DNA of 64,000 nucleotides from Chlamydoabsidia padenii (taxonomy: Eukaryota; Mucoromycota; Mucoromycetes; Mucorales; Cunninghamellaceae), in NCBI GenBank assembly GCA_025330725.1, contig JAIWND010000025.1, positions 62,001-126,000 of the forward strand, given 5' to 3'. The first letter of the stretch is position 1. Each line of letters begins with the position of its first letter. The translations under genes and the position numbers were made by a program. This document shows positions 48,178 through 61,252 of the stretch, one piece after another. The notes beneath the pieces were generated by a model. The model was given only the letters and a program-made list of their open reading frames with translations, was not told the DNA's origin and did not search any database.

Positions 48178-49521
48178 TTGACTTAATAAAAATCTGATTG
48201 GTACCTTTTTATTTTATTTTATCGAGACTTGAAAGGTGATTGACATCCCGCCATTCATGCAAAATTGGAATGTTAAACCCCGTTCATTCGATTCTGTCGC
48301 ACCGCGCCCTATTTCTCCTTTTTTGGGCATTTATACCTTTTACAGTGAAAACAGTGCTTGGGTTTTTTTTAGAATGAGTGACGGTATTACATTCGTTATC
48401 AAGCCCTGCTTTGCGTAATATAAACTTCTCCACAAAATGTCCGAACTGAGTCAAATTTATTCACACCGACTCCTCGGTTCGTACATTATCCTTCATTATA
48501 TTTATAGTATTTCCCCTTTTTTTATATCTTTTGCCACTTTAGTAACTAGCTAGCTACCTTTTGTAAAGCAATATTTATTGCCTTTCGTCTTTGTGATATG
48601 CCGGGCGCCGTTAATGTTGCTGTGCAGCTAATTTTACAGTGAACTTTTGTTGTACGTACAGTGGCCATGTGGACACTATAGCATATTCATACGTCACCGC
48701 AAAAGCCAACCACTAAGACTTTTGTATCGGTCAGTCCAGACTTACGATGACTTTTACCTGTCATTTGTAAGAAAAAAGTACGAAGAGGAACCAGACTTCA
48801 TTTTCAGATCCCGCCTGTCTCTACTAAGATTTGGAAAGGGCTCTACTCGCTCCATTGTCAACAGATGCTAATGATTAAAGTGGCCATGTAGACACTATAG
48901 CATATTTCAAACATACCTTACCGCAAAATACAAGCACTAAAACCCTTGTGTCAGTCTGTCCAAGCTTGCGATGACTTTTGCCTGTCCTTTGCAACGAATT
49001 TTTTTTTTCTAGACAGAAACGCCGAATACCGAAATTCCGTCCGCCTAGCACTTCCCAAAGTGATGAAGTTTCATTTCGATAAGATAATGGAGCTGTCATC
49101 TTTTAACATGCTGATACTCCAAAGGTGGATTGTTATTATACTGCTTGTTCCCCCTCCTTTTTTTCCAAAGAAGGCTTCTTGCGATGACTGGAGCCCCATG
49201 ACTTGCCATTTCAGAGGAAAGCGCCAAACTGGTCAAGTGTAATAAGATTGGGAAATGCAAAATAAAGCTGGGATTAACCGAAAAGATAAAAAGTCATGAG
49301 CGGGCAAGAATTCGTCTCTATTTAACCATTTGCTAGCCAAAGAATCAAATATGGAATCAGGATCAATAGTTTACACAAATAGATTGTTGGTATACTAATC
49401 ATTGTTTTTCATTTTATTCGAAGTAAGATATAAGACAAGTGTATCAGTCAGATAAATAAACGATAACAGGACCAATTGGATAAAGACAAAGATATAATAA
49501 TAGACTAATGTTTAAGCATTG
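48178..49521. other. Gene-poor region with tandem duplication
   Basis: No gene is supported. Elements TTGACATCCCGCC (about 48240) and TTAAACCCCG (48273-48282) occur near the 5' end, and the diverged tandem duplication lies at 48661-49100. Confidence 0.45.
48661..49100 (+). repeat. Diverged tandem duplication, about 219-base unit
   Basis: Unit A starts at 48661 and unit B at 48880. Both open with GTGGCCATGT, then GACACTATAGCATATT, and share ACCGCAAAA and CGATGACTTTT..CCTGTC in the same order through about 48767 and 48988. Similarity fades further on. By eye the first 107 bases are roughly three-quarters identical. The unit is not recognisable as a transposon. Confidence 0.6.
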
Positions 49522-52500
49522 CTAATAGACTACAGTTCCAGAGCCAAGGTTTCGCTCTGATGAGGCAGGCGACGACTTGTTGCTACCCCTTGACATTCCA
49601 CCCGTATGATGCCGTTGAGATTTCATTCTGTTGACAAAAGCATTACCACCCGCCATTTGTTCCTGGCAAAGAGGACATCCGATTCGCTTTGATGATTTCA
49701 TAAATGTCGCATAGTTCACCTTGCTGGTCAAAGCACCTGGATGATTCGCCATTGCCGTTGCTAAACTGTTTTCAGATGTTGTCGTGGTGGAGGCAGTGGT
49801 GGAGGTGGCTCCTCCAGCGGACGTTTGGTTGTTTTCTTCTTTTTCTAATAAGCAGTGTTCATGGTATGTATGTCGGCAAAAGAATATAACTGTGTTGGGA
49901 AATAGATCCAAGTTGTCATTGTCGAATACTGGGTCGTCGCAGATATTACAGACCATCGCTTCTATATTGGTGGTCAAAAAAAAAAAAAAAAAGTATCGAG
50001 TTTTAGCACACACAGATATATTTCATACTGTATACTTACGTTGACAGTTGATCCCGCGCTTTTGTGTTTTATACATTCGATCCGCTAAGAATACACTATC
50101 GCTGACCAATATCTTTTCACAACCTTGGTGCAGAGACATCTATTAAAATGGTTAATTAATATATAGTAATCCGAGTACGTGGAGCAAGGATGGACATGTT
50201 ACCTGCAAGTTGTAATCTTGTAAGATTTTGAGCAGAGCTTCTTTGAGACCAGGGATTTCCAAATCATCAGGTATACGTTTGATCAGTCGTAAAGGTTCAA
50301 TGTCCGTCCCGACGTTTTCAAGAAGACCACGAATAAATACTATAGACAGAATATGGAGATGTTAGGATAAATACCCTTCCCCCTTTTCTTTCCGCACCCA
50401 TTATTGTTCCTTTTTGTTTTTCCTTACGAGGTTTATCCATAGAGTAAGTCAACAGATCTTCCCAAAGATCATCGTCTTTTTGTTCCTTGGCAAAATCAAT
50501 AGCACGCTGGACATCACCTAGTCGATTGATAATAAGCATCAGAGCTTTCTTGTTGTTGCCCATTCGACCTAGAATAAACACCATTTCAGGTACCAGATCA
50601 CGTTTTTCACATATATGATATGCCTAGTTAGATATAAAAAACAAACAAACAAATATATCAACAAGGCAAGTTTATTCAGCAAATCGATCCTTCTTACCTT
50701 TTCCAATGAGATGTAGTGACTTGTGCGAAGAAAGTCGAGCAATTTCGGGTAATCGTATTCAGCATACAGTTCAACCTATTAAACAATATAAAATAAGGGT
50801 GTAAGATGTAATCTTGTTGTTTCTTCAAGTCCAGTTTTCCTTTTCCCTTGCCTGAAGATCATGGAATTCGTATCCGAGATGATGATCTCTGTCAAACAAA
50901 GCATCAAGATAGATATAAAGGAATTCCCGGTGTTGCCGAAGTTGTCGGACGATTTTGGATGGCTATATAATAATGGATAGATAAACAAATAAATGGATTT
51001 GTTAGATGTATGACTATTTCGCGGTGACCTCCCCCCCACCATCTTCTATGTGGTATAATTTTTACCTTCATGGCTTCAGTATTTTTCACCAAGAGTTGTA
51101 CCGCAGGCATAGTACTGAGTTTTGTGGCCTTTTCAGCTTCTTGCTTCTTTATCAAATGCTGATCGAATTCCATCAAAAGTACAGCCTTGTCCTTGACAGC
51201 ATCAAACATGTTGTATTCCTGTATCAGTTCAAATGCATTAGGACGTCGTAAACGAAGGTTGTATTCAATGGCCTTATCGGGTTGATTCTTGTAGGTGTAT
51301 CTATAAAAGTTACAAATGATTAAGATAATGGTGTCACTTTACTTTTAATATTTAATTTTAAGGTAAAACTTACAAATCAGCCAAACATTCCAATAAAGTT
51401 TCATTGTTTTGATCTTTGGTCAAATAGTCTTCAACGGCAACAATGATATTCGATAGATTATACAATTCTCGGGGCCAATTGTGGATAGTCTCCAAGAGGA
51501 CCTAGTGTAAAAGATGTAAAGCGGGGTTCAAATAATGGTGTTAGAGGGCCTTCCACCTTGCCATTTTTCATGTTTTACCTTTTGATCTGTTTTCAGATAC
51601 CAAGCCAAAACAATTTCATACAGTGTGCTTCCAAGTTGAGGATCCTTGATAGGTATATAAGGAGCGATGGCCTAAAAAAAAAAAAAGGAGAGTGTTAAGA
51701 AGCGGTTGACAATTCCATTGGTCTTTTTGTTTTACCTCCAGTTCACCCATTTCAGTGAATCGAAAGACCCAATCTTCCCATAGAGATCTGTTCTTGCCAA
51801 GGACATTTCGACATTCTTTTGCAGCCAGAGTAAATTCTTTTTCCTTGATCAGCCAGTTCAAATAAGTTTGTCCAATATCATCCACATTAAAGCGACTTGT
51901 CGTAGTAGCAGCATCCCCCGAGTTTTGTTGAGCAGTAGCTGCTGCTTGTCGTGCCACCTCCAAAGCTTCTCCGTATTTTTCATGCTCCATCAACCATTCA
52001 ATATGATCATCCACATCGCGCGGTCGAGCCACAATGAGATCCTTGGGGCCCATTACGTAAAACATGTCTTCCTCGGTTAAAAACCCAAGTACATAGTCGT
52101 TTGCTTGATAGTGTTCATATCCATTCAGGGCAAGGACATCGGCCGAGATTTCTTCGTTATCCATTTGTGGGTCGACAATGTGTAATTCAGGCCGTGATGC
52201 AAGTCGTCGTCGCTGGTAAGATGGGTTCTCCGGATCATAAATTTCAGAGGAAGCCTCTTCGTCGTCGTCATGGATATAGGCCAAAAGCAGAATGGTGTCG
52301 TTGAAAGGAGCTATGCCGCTGATGATATATTCAGTTTGGAACATGGTGATGATTTCCATGTAGTGTGTTGGTTGACCTTGTTGTTGTAGATGTTTCGCTT
52401 TTTCCTAGATAAAGATTAAAAATATGTATATGGTTAGATGCATGTTTATGGGGGTTCCTAGTTATACATACCTTTAGGACAGCCACTTTGACTGTATCAG

Positions 52501-53578
52501 CCCAGCCAATCATCAATGTCGTATCGTTCTTCCACACCAAGCGGCATTTGTACAAGTCAGGTCGAGGGCTACCAGCAGGTCGGTCAATATAAGTGATTCG
52601 TAGATTAGTGAGGGTATCATACACTTTAACACCGGTATCATTAGCCCAAGCAATAAAGTTGTTTTTCCATTGGATAGAGTAAATGGGACCTTCGTTTGCA
52701 TGTAAAACAGTATTCTGATGCCCAAGCCAGCCTTTTTCATTCATCACCAATTGCTCGGCCATACCACCAGATACGAATTGTCTTGCCTTCTTGTGCGCAT
52801 ATTCAGGATCAATCGCCACCGCTTTGACAGGTCGTCGGTAATCAAAAGTCTGGATTTCAGGAGTATAAAGAGCATAAATGTATACTTTGCCTACAAGCAA
52901 TGTCAAAAGGTTGGTTGGTCATTTAAATATGATATTTGTTTGTTTATCATAAAGGAAGGACTTACCATCATCTGAGGCACTAGCAATATATTCGTCAGAA
53001 GCATCAATTGATATATCGTTGACAGTGGCAGTATGACGTTGGAAGCTTTTCACCACGTTGCCTTCAAAGTCCAATACATGTACGGCACCCCAATGAGTTC
53101 CAAGAGCCTAACAAAAAAAAAAAAAAAGGAAAAGGAAAAGTAAGAGTAAGTATCGAGTCAATTATCAAGAAATGCATATACAATAACATACCACAAACTT
53201 TTCAGATACTTTCAAGGTAGAAGCAGTATCACGATCCAGTAAATCACGCACGCTAGCACCCACGCGGCGATATCGAAGTTTAGGCTCTTCATCCAAGCCT
53301 TTATCGTCATCAGATTCTTCACCTTCTTCGTATTCATCATCATAGTCATCTTCACCATAATTGTCATTATCGCCGTCGCTTGTGTTGTCGTAGCCAGCAG
53401 TTTCAATAATGCTGACATTGTTGTCGGTGTATTGAGAATGTGTGTTTGTTGTAGTGGTTTTCGCAGTTGCCGTTGTTTTTGATGAAGCTGTTGTTGTCAT
53501 TAAAGGAGCTTCTTTTAGTGTATCGGTTCGAGGTACATTTGTATCGTCATCATGTGCTTGACTTGTTTCGTTTTCCAT
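49522..53578 (-). CDS. VPS41: Vacuolar protein sorting-associated protein 41 (HOPS subunit)
   Basis: Predicted 1044 residues from 13 exons: 53578-53192, 53107-52966, 52890-52472, 52404-51736, 51671-51579, 51501-51374, 51300-51066, 50962-50852, 50775-50698, 50623-50428, 50339-50203, 50139-50040 and 49961-49522. An acidic N-terminal region (about 60-110) precedes the VPS41 start motif LRYRRVGASVRDLL and ALGTHWGAVHVLDFEGN. A WD40-like propeller and a clathrin-heavy-chain repeat solenoid follow. A C-terminal RING-type finger has CNIC, FCRHTYHEHC and GCPLC. HOPS tethers vesicles and late endosomes to the vacuole. Intron 8 needs a GC donor (CAG|GCAAGG after 50852). Intron 5 contains a GCGGGGTTCAAA element. 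Confidence 0.95.
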
Positions 53579-55398
53579 TGGTATTGTTTCTTGTTGTTTA
53601 CAACCAAAATAAATCAGGAAGAGAAAGGAGGTGTTTCGTCTTTGAGGTACTTCACATAAAACATTTGATTTCAAACGCCGATTCCTGAAATAGAATGAAA
53701 AAAATCAACCTCTTTTCTTTTTCGCTCTTCTTTTTTCTCCTCTCTTCAAACTGATCTCACCACGCGCGGCGAATCATTCATTCATCATGACAATGCTGAT
53801 AAAACAAAATACATTGTTGATATGAAAGGGTATCTGCTAACTACTGTTCAAAATACTAATGCATGTACGTTTGTCTATAGTGATTTGCGGCCGTTTTCTC
53901 CGGATGCCGGTGGTATGCCAATCTACAATCTACAATCTACAGTTTACTTTTAAAGATAAAATCGACAAGTATTGGTGCTGCCAATTAAGATCTATTCGGT
54001 ATAAAAAATAAGGTAAGAAGAAAAAAAGGACTGTTGGTTATAGGGTAGACAAAGGCACTAATTGGATCTACGCTTTATTTTGTTTATAGTCATACACACA
54101 TGTATGGCTGCCCTGATACAGAAAATGGAGCTGAAGATCTTTTAGGTAGGCGAATGGTGGAATGGAAGCTGGAGATAATTCTGGGTTTGTACGATGATTT
54201 ACAAGTATTAAAATGGTTGTGTTGGGCTGTGTTGTGCAATGTACGACCTATCACTTATCTATCTAACTTTATACACGTAGGTTTACGCTGACATGCTGGT
54301 GGATCCACTTACTATTGGTAGTCAATGCAACACGCCAAATTGTATTTTTAAGTTGACTCTGCCATGAATGATAGGAATTTCGGTTTTACAAGGTAAAAAA
54401 GAAAAAAAAAATTGGTAAATAGAACCATTGGCTGGTATTTGCATATGAACTAAACGTGACCTTTTTGATTCTTGGATTTCTTTATTCCTTATTATTTATG
54501 GTATTTAGTTGAAAAAACCTTCCTCGAAATCGATATGCTGTCTTCGATCGATACTTGCCTCATGCCACCTGGATGAAAACAGCATGGTGTGAATGAAGCA
54601 TAAAGTCAAGGACCAAGTTGGGTATGTATTGTTTATACGATGGGGCATAAGATAGAAATATCTAATAGAAGAAGGAGAAAGTATACATGAGTAATTCTTT
54701 GTTTGTTTGTGTTGGCTTATAGATTACAGGAACAAACTCATCATGCAGGTACCCGCATACAGGTAAGGCTAACAAGTACATATAACTGACATTGATACAT
54801 TGACAAACTGATCATCTTTATTTATTTAGATCTATGCTATTGACATTGTTAGGACCAACAACGCTTTGATAGGATAAATAGATAACATATGATTTAGATT
54901 AGATAGTATATTGTATTGGGCGTTATATTGTTGTTGTTGTTTTAATAAATCGATGTTTACTTGGACGGTTGCTAACTCACGGCAGTATCTTTGCTATGAT
55001 TAATATTGATGTTATCTGATCAATTAAGGAGAAAGTATAAAGAGGGGGGTTGAGATTGCCGGGAATGAAGAGGGTTGATCTTCATCTTTTTTATACAAAA
55101 GGGTCAATTGGATGCATGGTTTAAACTGTTTACCACAAGTAAAAATTCGAGATCGGCTTTGCCATAGTATGTTGTGTTGTTGAAAAAGGCAAAAATGAAT
55201 CAAAATAGGATTTTGCTCCTTGCATGATAAGGAGTTTTGTAAAAGGGGGTCAAGACATTCCATTTTCAAACCCCGCCCGAAAAAAATGCTTAAGAACAGA
55301 TTTGAAATTTTCTATTTCTTCGTCTTCTTTTCTCTTCTTCTTCACTTTTTTTCATCTCACAACCAAAAACAACTTTTTTTTTATTTATCAACATTACT
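53579..55398. other. Gene-poor region
   Basis: This contains the shared upstream region of VPS41 and the dehydrogenase gene. The short open segment at 54100-54291 (MYGCPDTENGAEDLLG) has no convincing partners. TTCAAACCCCGC lies at 55265-55276, 123 bases before the downstream start. Confidence 0.45.
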
Positions 55399-57317
55399 AT
55401 GTTTAATCGATCCGTCAAGATTCTCCAAAGAAGCCGCCGTGTGCAATGGACTATGGGTGCTGTGGCTGTCACAGCAAGTGGGCTCTATATGGCTAATGCT
55501 GGTGAAAAGAACAAGGTCCATGCCGAATCAAACCACAAACTGTCCTTTTGGGAAGCTCTTCCTGGTGAAAATCTTCCTGTCAATGAAGGTCTGGCCAAAT
55601 TACGTGGGTTTGCTGCTGAACAACGATTCCGTACCGCTTTGGCTCAACACAATGGCAAAACGGATTTTGATGTGGTGATCGGTAAGACATAATTCATTAA
55701 AATTAGAAACAATCATAAAGGATTACTTATTCTGATCAAATTTTTTTTTTTTTGACAAACCTTTTTTTGGTGGTAACTCTTAATCTTTTTGTGGTCCATT
55801 CATTATTATGTAGTTGGTGGTGGTATCATTGGTTTGGCTACTGCACGTGAACTCTTGAAAAGATACCCTACTATGACCGTGGCTGTGCTGGAAAAGGAAC
55901 GAGAAGTGGCTGCTCATCAAACTGGACACAACAGTGGGGTCATTCATGCTGGTATCTACTATAAACCCGGATCCCAAATGGCTCGAACCTGTGTACGTGG
56001 TGCCGATCTTATGTATGAATACTGTAAACAAAATCAACTACCTGTGGAACGCTGTGGCAAGCTTATTGTTGCCGTCAATGAAAAGGAACACAAGACAGTG
56101 GAAAGATTGTTGGAAACTGGTACCCTTAATGGAGTCAAGGACCTTCAAATTTTAAACAGCGACGAGGTAAAACGAAAAAAAAAAAAAAAAAAAGATTAAG
56201 AGGAGGGAACTGTGCAGATCTCTCGACGATCTATAAATAGTGATGTGGTTGTAATAGGGATAATGATTAATAATCAACTGACCTTTTTTTTTATTTGTCC
56301 TTTCTTGTAGATTCGTCAATTGGAACCTAATGTGGTCGCATATTCTGCCTTGTATTCACCTAATACTGGTATTGTCGATTATGGTTTGGTGGCTCAATGT
56401 ATTGCCAATGAAATTGTGCAAACAGGGTAGGTTACAAAAAAAAATATTCAACTTTGTTTTCGTGTACTCACTTGTTGTTATCACTTTTTGTTAGTCGTGC
56501 GGAAATCAAATTGGCATTCGAAGCAAAGAAATTCGAACAACGACCTGATGGACGGGTGGAAATCTGGGGTGCAGAACCTAACCAAAAAGGACCTACCCTC
56601 AAGGTATCAGCCAAAAATGTTATCACATGTCCTGGTTTCTATGCGGACCGTGTTGCTGGATTGGCTGGTGGTGATGATGGCAAGGCCAAGGTGGTTACTT
56701 TCCGTGGTACTTACTACCAATTGAAACCCGAATACCGAGGTATCTGTCGTATGAACATCTATCCTGTACCTAGTGGTGGTGGTATCCCTGTCGGTGTCCA
56801 TTTCACTCCTACTGTCAACACTCGACGTGGTATTCAAATGATTGTTGGTCCTGGTGCTTGCTTGACCTTCAGCCGTGAAGGTTATGGCTTTGGTGATGTC
56901 AGCTTCAAGGATCTGTTTGACTCTTTGACCAACTTGAACTTGTGGTTCTTTGCCTTGAAGAACCCTGCTCTCTCTATTGGTGAACTCTACAAGGATCTCA
57001 ACAAGAAGGCCTTCCTTCGTGCCGCTCAAGCTTACGTCCCTGGTTTAACCGAAGATATGGTGGAAGAAAGCTTTGCGGGTGTGATGTCTCAAGTGTTTGA
57101 ATCTGGTGGTATTGCTGCTAGTGACTTTATCTTGGAACGCAATGTCATGGATGGTCGTATCTTGTGTGTGCGCAACGCTCCTACTCCTGCATGTACTTCT
57201 TCTTTGGCTATTGCTGAAATGGTGGTCGATGCTGCTTCTGAAGACTTCTCTTGGGAAAACCAAACTCAAAATGAACAAGAATCAAAAGCCGTCGTCTTAG
57301 CTGCTGCTGCTGCTTAA
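55399..57317 (+). CDS. L2HGDH: L-2-hydroxyglutarate dehydrogenase, mitochondrial
   Basis: Predicted 524 residues from exons 55399-55681, 55814-56166, 56311-56426 and 56495-57317. The N-terminus is Arg-rich and amphipathic (MFNRSVKILQRSRR) with a short hydrophobic span, fitting a mitochondrial or inner-membrane signal. The FAD Rossmann motif VVGGGIIGLATAREL is rebuilt over intron 1. Conserved AAHQTGHNSGVIHAGIYY and GPGACLTFSREGY follow. The enzyme oxidises L-2-hydroxyglutarate to 2-oxoglutarate, repairing a by-product of malate dehydrogenase. It is longer than the human form because of the extended N-terminus and an Ala-rich tail. Confidence 0.93.
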
Positions 57318-58726
57318 TTGGCGCTTTTCCTCTCTCCTTTTGTTATTCTTTTACCATCAAGTTTAGTTGTATCTATATGCTCAAATCTCATTAACATTAT
57401 CCATTCCATTAGCAATACTCCCCATTTTTTATTTGTCCTCTTCGTTATAGTATGTAATACATCTTTTTTTTTTTTTTTTATTATTCCTTATCATCCATAT
57501 CAAAATAAAAAATAATTTATACACAATATACAGATTGCCCGGGATTTTGCATGATCAGATACCCCTGAATTCCCTAATCGGGACATATATTGGTGGGACA
57601 AGGGTCGTAGATCTAACAAACTTCCGTTTTGCTTAAATATGATGTGAAGGTGATACAAATAAAAATGACCAATCATAAAGCATGGTACACTGGTACAATT
57701 AAAATGTTCAAAGTAATATGATAATTGTCTTTCTGCGTACGTGTTTGGTGCTCTTGATTAAGTTATATCTTACGTTGCTTTCTATATTTAAGGGTGAAAG
57801 AAAGTTAATTGTGCGATAATAGTGTTTCATGGATTATTCCAGTCTCCGAAAAAGCGGATTCGACAGACGCATTAAATACATCATTCGAGTCCATCCTTTC
57901 CATCTCTCAATGATGTATAGATCCGTCAACCGAAGGATGAGTCGTTTAAAACGCCGAATTTTCAAATCCCGTCTTCCAAGGGGGAAAAAAAAAAGTAAGC
58001 TCCTTTTCCTCTTCATTCTTTTTTGAACATTCCGCGACCCATCCAACAAACTTCCTCAACTGCCTTGATAATATTGGAAACTATGACAGTATAAAAGGAC
58101 GTTGTAAAATGAATACTCTGATATCAACTGGATTCACTTGGATTAGAACGCAAGTCAACTACAGAATGGTAACGTATACAAACGATGCTCATAATTCTTC
58201 CCTTTACTAGCCTCTCATGTAAATGCCATTCCTGTCACTATTAGGCGCTCAAGTATGTATTTGCACTTGTTTAATTCATCTGGTATTGAAATCGCCGTGG
58301 ATACAAACTTACTACTCACGCTTGCCTTTTATTTATTTATTTAGGTCCAACACAGTCAAATATCGGATGTGGTCAATTATGATTGTCTTAGCAAAAGCCT
58401 TCAAATCTACTATCTATGCAGGTGGTTATCTGTGTGGGAACCTGATGATCTCACTTTGTAAGTTAAAATAATCAAACTTTTTGGCTAACAACAGTGCTAA
58501 TTCTAGATTATGACACTATACTCACGTTTTTTTATATCTCCCTCTTTGACTTGGTCTTGGAAACTCTGACAACTAGGATGTCGATCTGGCCAAGGGGGGT
58601 ACAATGGATGAATGGGGCTGGGCTCGAGGTTACTCCAATTTTGACAGCATTGGTTTACTATATCTGTGGTGTGCTATGATTATAATGGGTAATACTATTT
58701 ATCTCATATATCTTTTCGCAGCATAT

Positions 58727-58762
<36 letters not shown>

Positions 58763-59794
58763 TCTTACCCCCTTCTCTCTTGTATGATAACAATGGAATG
58801 GTAGATTGAATCCTGCAAATGTTGGAGGCCGGTTTGTGCTCGACTCCCTTCCTTTTGACCCCTACTCGAACAGGGTAAGTATTCAAAAGAATAATGCATC
58901 AACCTTAAAAGTAACTCATATACTAACCATCACATACTTGTTGTAGGATCTATGATCTTATTGTGAAAGGAGTCATATTGAAGAAAAACAAGGTAAACTG
59001 TGGTGATTGTCAAAATGGAAAAAAAAAAAAAAGGATCAGGAAAGGGGTGGGGCTGAAAACAAGGCACAGATTGATAATGATGTATTTGTATTATATGTCT
59101 CCCATTAGAATGTAATCTATGTACTGGTCATCCTAGGTAAATTGGGTCAAGATGGAATTTAATGTACTATATATGACCAACATTTTCTTTTAGGTTGTCA
59201 AACATTCAGTTTAAGGGGGGGGGAACCATGGACTGATGACATTATTTTAAAGGTATGGACTCGATGGTAATATTGATATAAGAAGCTAACTAGTGGGGTA
59301 CAACTTATGACGTTACTTGGATGACTCGTATGTTTGTTATCTTACACTCTGGACCGCAAATAAAACATCTAGTCGACTCTAACTTTTTTCTTATGTCATT
59401 ATCTCTTTAGACCGGATGGAAACCTCTACTCAAAACAAAACTGAACTGGATCTTTGGCATCTCAAATACAAGGCTGGGTACGAATTATTTTTAATTTTTA
59501 TGTAAAAGATTCACATTCCTTTCCTTCCTTATTTCTCCCCTTCTCTTCCACTTCCCTCTCCCCTTTTTTTTTATTTTAACTTTTTAACTAACCTTCACTT
59601 TTTATCTGAATATACACCTATCTACGCGTCCTTGCACCTCTATTTACGCATATAGGTTTAGACGTTTACTGACCTATCCTTCATATATGTAAATCAAACT
59701 AGACACCCCCAAGACACATTTGACTCTTTTGAACTCTCTACTAGATTATCCTCTTCACTTCACCATCTTACTCCCTCCAGCACATTATCTCAAC
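57318..59794. other. Gene-poor region with exon-like segments
   Basis: TTCAAATCCCG lies at 57961-57971. Between about 58090 and 59000 several open segments are flanked by GTAAG and AG: NTLISTGFTWIRTQVN (58107 on), YDCLSKSLQIYYL (58345 on), GTMDEWGWARGYSNFDSIG (58578 on), ANVGGRFVLDSLPFDPYSN (58803 on) and DLIVKGVILKKNK (58950 on). I could not chain them in frame. A CA/TA microsatellite sits at 58730-58760. Confidence 0.4.
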
Positions 59795-61252
59795 ATGGCC
59801 ACCAACTTGACTTTAAATATACCACCTCCAACCATCACATTAATCAAAACACATCACCACGAGGAACAAACTATCAGCAACACTGCAACACTTGAACGAC
59901 AAAAAGGGGACGATGAAAACTCTGAAGAAACCATTCAATCCACTGATAACAACTCAATGACCCGGCATATAAGCAAGGACGACGGCGACGACGAAAAATC
60001 CATCAAACACAATGATCACAAAAAGCAGCAAGATAATGACGATGACGATGATAAAGAAGACGACGACCTATTGGATACCCATTCGATCTTTGCTCGAAAG
60101 AAACGGCGTACATTGATGTTACGAAGGATCAGTTACATGGTGGTAATGAATGCGGCAATTCCAATAGCATTATATTATATACTCAAGGCGCACATTCCAG
60201 CTGTTTGGGCTTTGGTTTTATCAAGTACGCCAACGATTCTCTCTGTAATCATCCAGGCTATCTTCATGCGGTAAGTGGGGGAAAAGAAGGGGATAATCGG
60301 TATATGGGATCACCACTATGCATGATTAACTTTGGTCTTTTGTTTGTCTTGTTACTGACGTTTTTTTTTCATTTTTATGGTTATTGCCACTATGTATATA
60401 TTTCTAATCTAGTCGTGTAGATTCCATTGGTATTGCTGTAATATTTGGTAAGAATCAAAAAAGGGTCATTGGCTAGTGACAAAAAGGAGGGAGTTGATTG
60501 GAAAATCAAGAAAAGGAGGAAATGGTGGGTGGAAGTGGATAGATCAAAGGGGGGACAGGTGCAAGGGGGGATAAAAATGGATATAAATGTGTTGTATAAT
60601 CAGGGATAGGACGGACAATAAAGCAAACTAACCTCCTCTTCATCTCTCTCTTGTCCTATTTAGGGTTTATACTATCTGTGATTCTTGCCTCTACTAATGG
60701 AGATCCTAAACTATTGCTATTACGGGAATCTTTTGTGTAAGTTACAATCCATCAATACTCGGGAATAGACATACCAACAATGAAAATGGCCAATGACCAA
60801 CTCGCATCTTTTTTCTTAATAGAACGGCAGGTGTTGGTGTTGTATGTGCGATCACGTTGCTTCCAATACGTATTCGAAACTTTGTAATGAAACCTGTGCT
60901 CTACTACTTGGCCCGCGATCTAATTCCATTACGACCAGTCGAATTCAAAGATCCAACAACAAACCCGCCACAAAAACGGATCCTATTCTATTGGAATCAT
61001 TCGCCCTTTTTACGACGCCATCTACGGATCCTCACAGGCATTGATATTGTTATATTGGAATTGGAATTTGGACTCAAATTATTCTATATCTTACGATTTG
61101 AACTAGACACGGTGGTCATCCTCAGCAGTTCAAGCCTGTCTGCCATTGGGGTGGTGGTCTTTTTATTTACACTATGGTATATCTTGTGGATCCGAAAACG
61201 CCTGCGCAAGGACGAGCCCAACATGCTTTATGCTGCCGGCGCTCTGCGATGA
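59795..61252 (+). CDS. VC0807-like multi-span membrane protein
   Basis: Predicted 337 residues from exons 59795-60270, 60413-60447 (35 bases), 60664-60736 and 60823-61252. The first about 105 residues are cytosolic and highly charged, with Asp and Lys runs. The membrane part reads ISYMVVMNAAIPIALYYIL, WALVLSSTPTILSVIIQ, RRVDSIGIAVIFG rebuilt over introns 1-2, then FILSVILAS, NGDPKLLLLRESF and TAGVGVVCAITLL. This order (two spans, R-R-x-D, span, GDP-LLLLRES) is the VC0807/fungal hypothetical membrane pattern. Two further spans and a basic tail close the protein. Function is unknown. Confidence 0.7.

Noticed and set aside
53579..53674. Upstream in-frame Met for VPS41 adding about 32 residues
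   Set aside because: The extension is encoded by promoter-like sequence and the acidic N-terminus starts naturally at 53578.
58578..58690. Segment resembling an ion-channel pore (NFDSIG followed by hydrophobics)
   Set aside because: Only a few residues fit the calcium-channel pore pattern and neighbouring segments show no voltage-sensor repeats.
59720..59794. Earlier Met at 59720 for the VC0807-like gene
   Set aside because: The extra 25 residues are encoded by the pyrimidine/CA-rich leader; 59795 has a better start context (CAACATGGCC).
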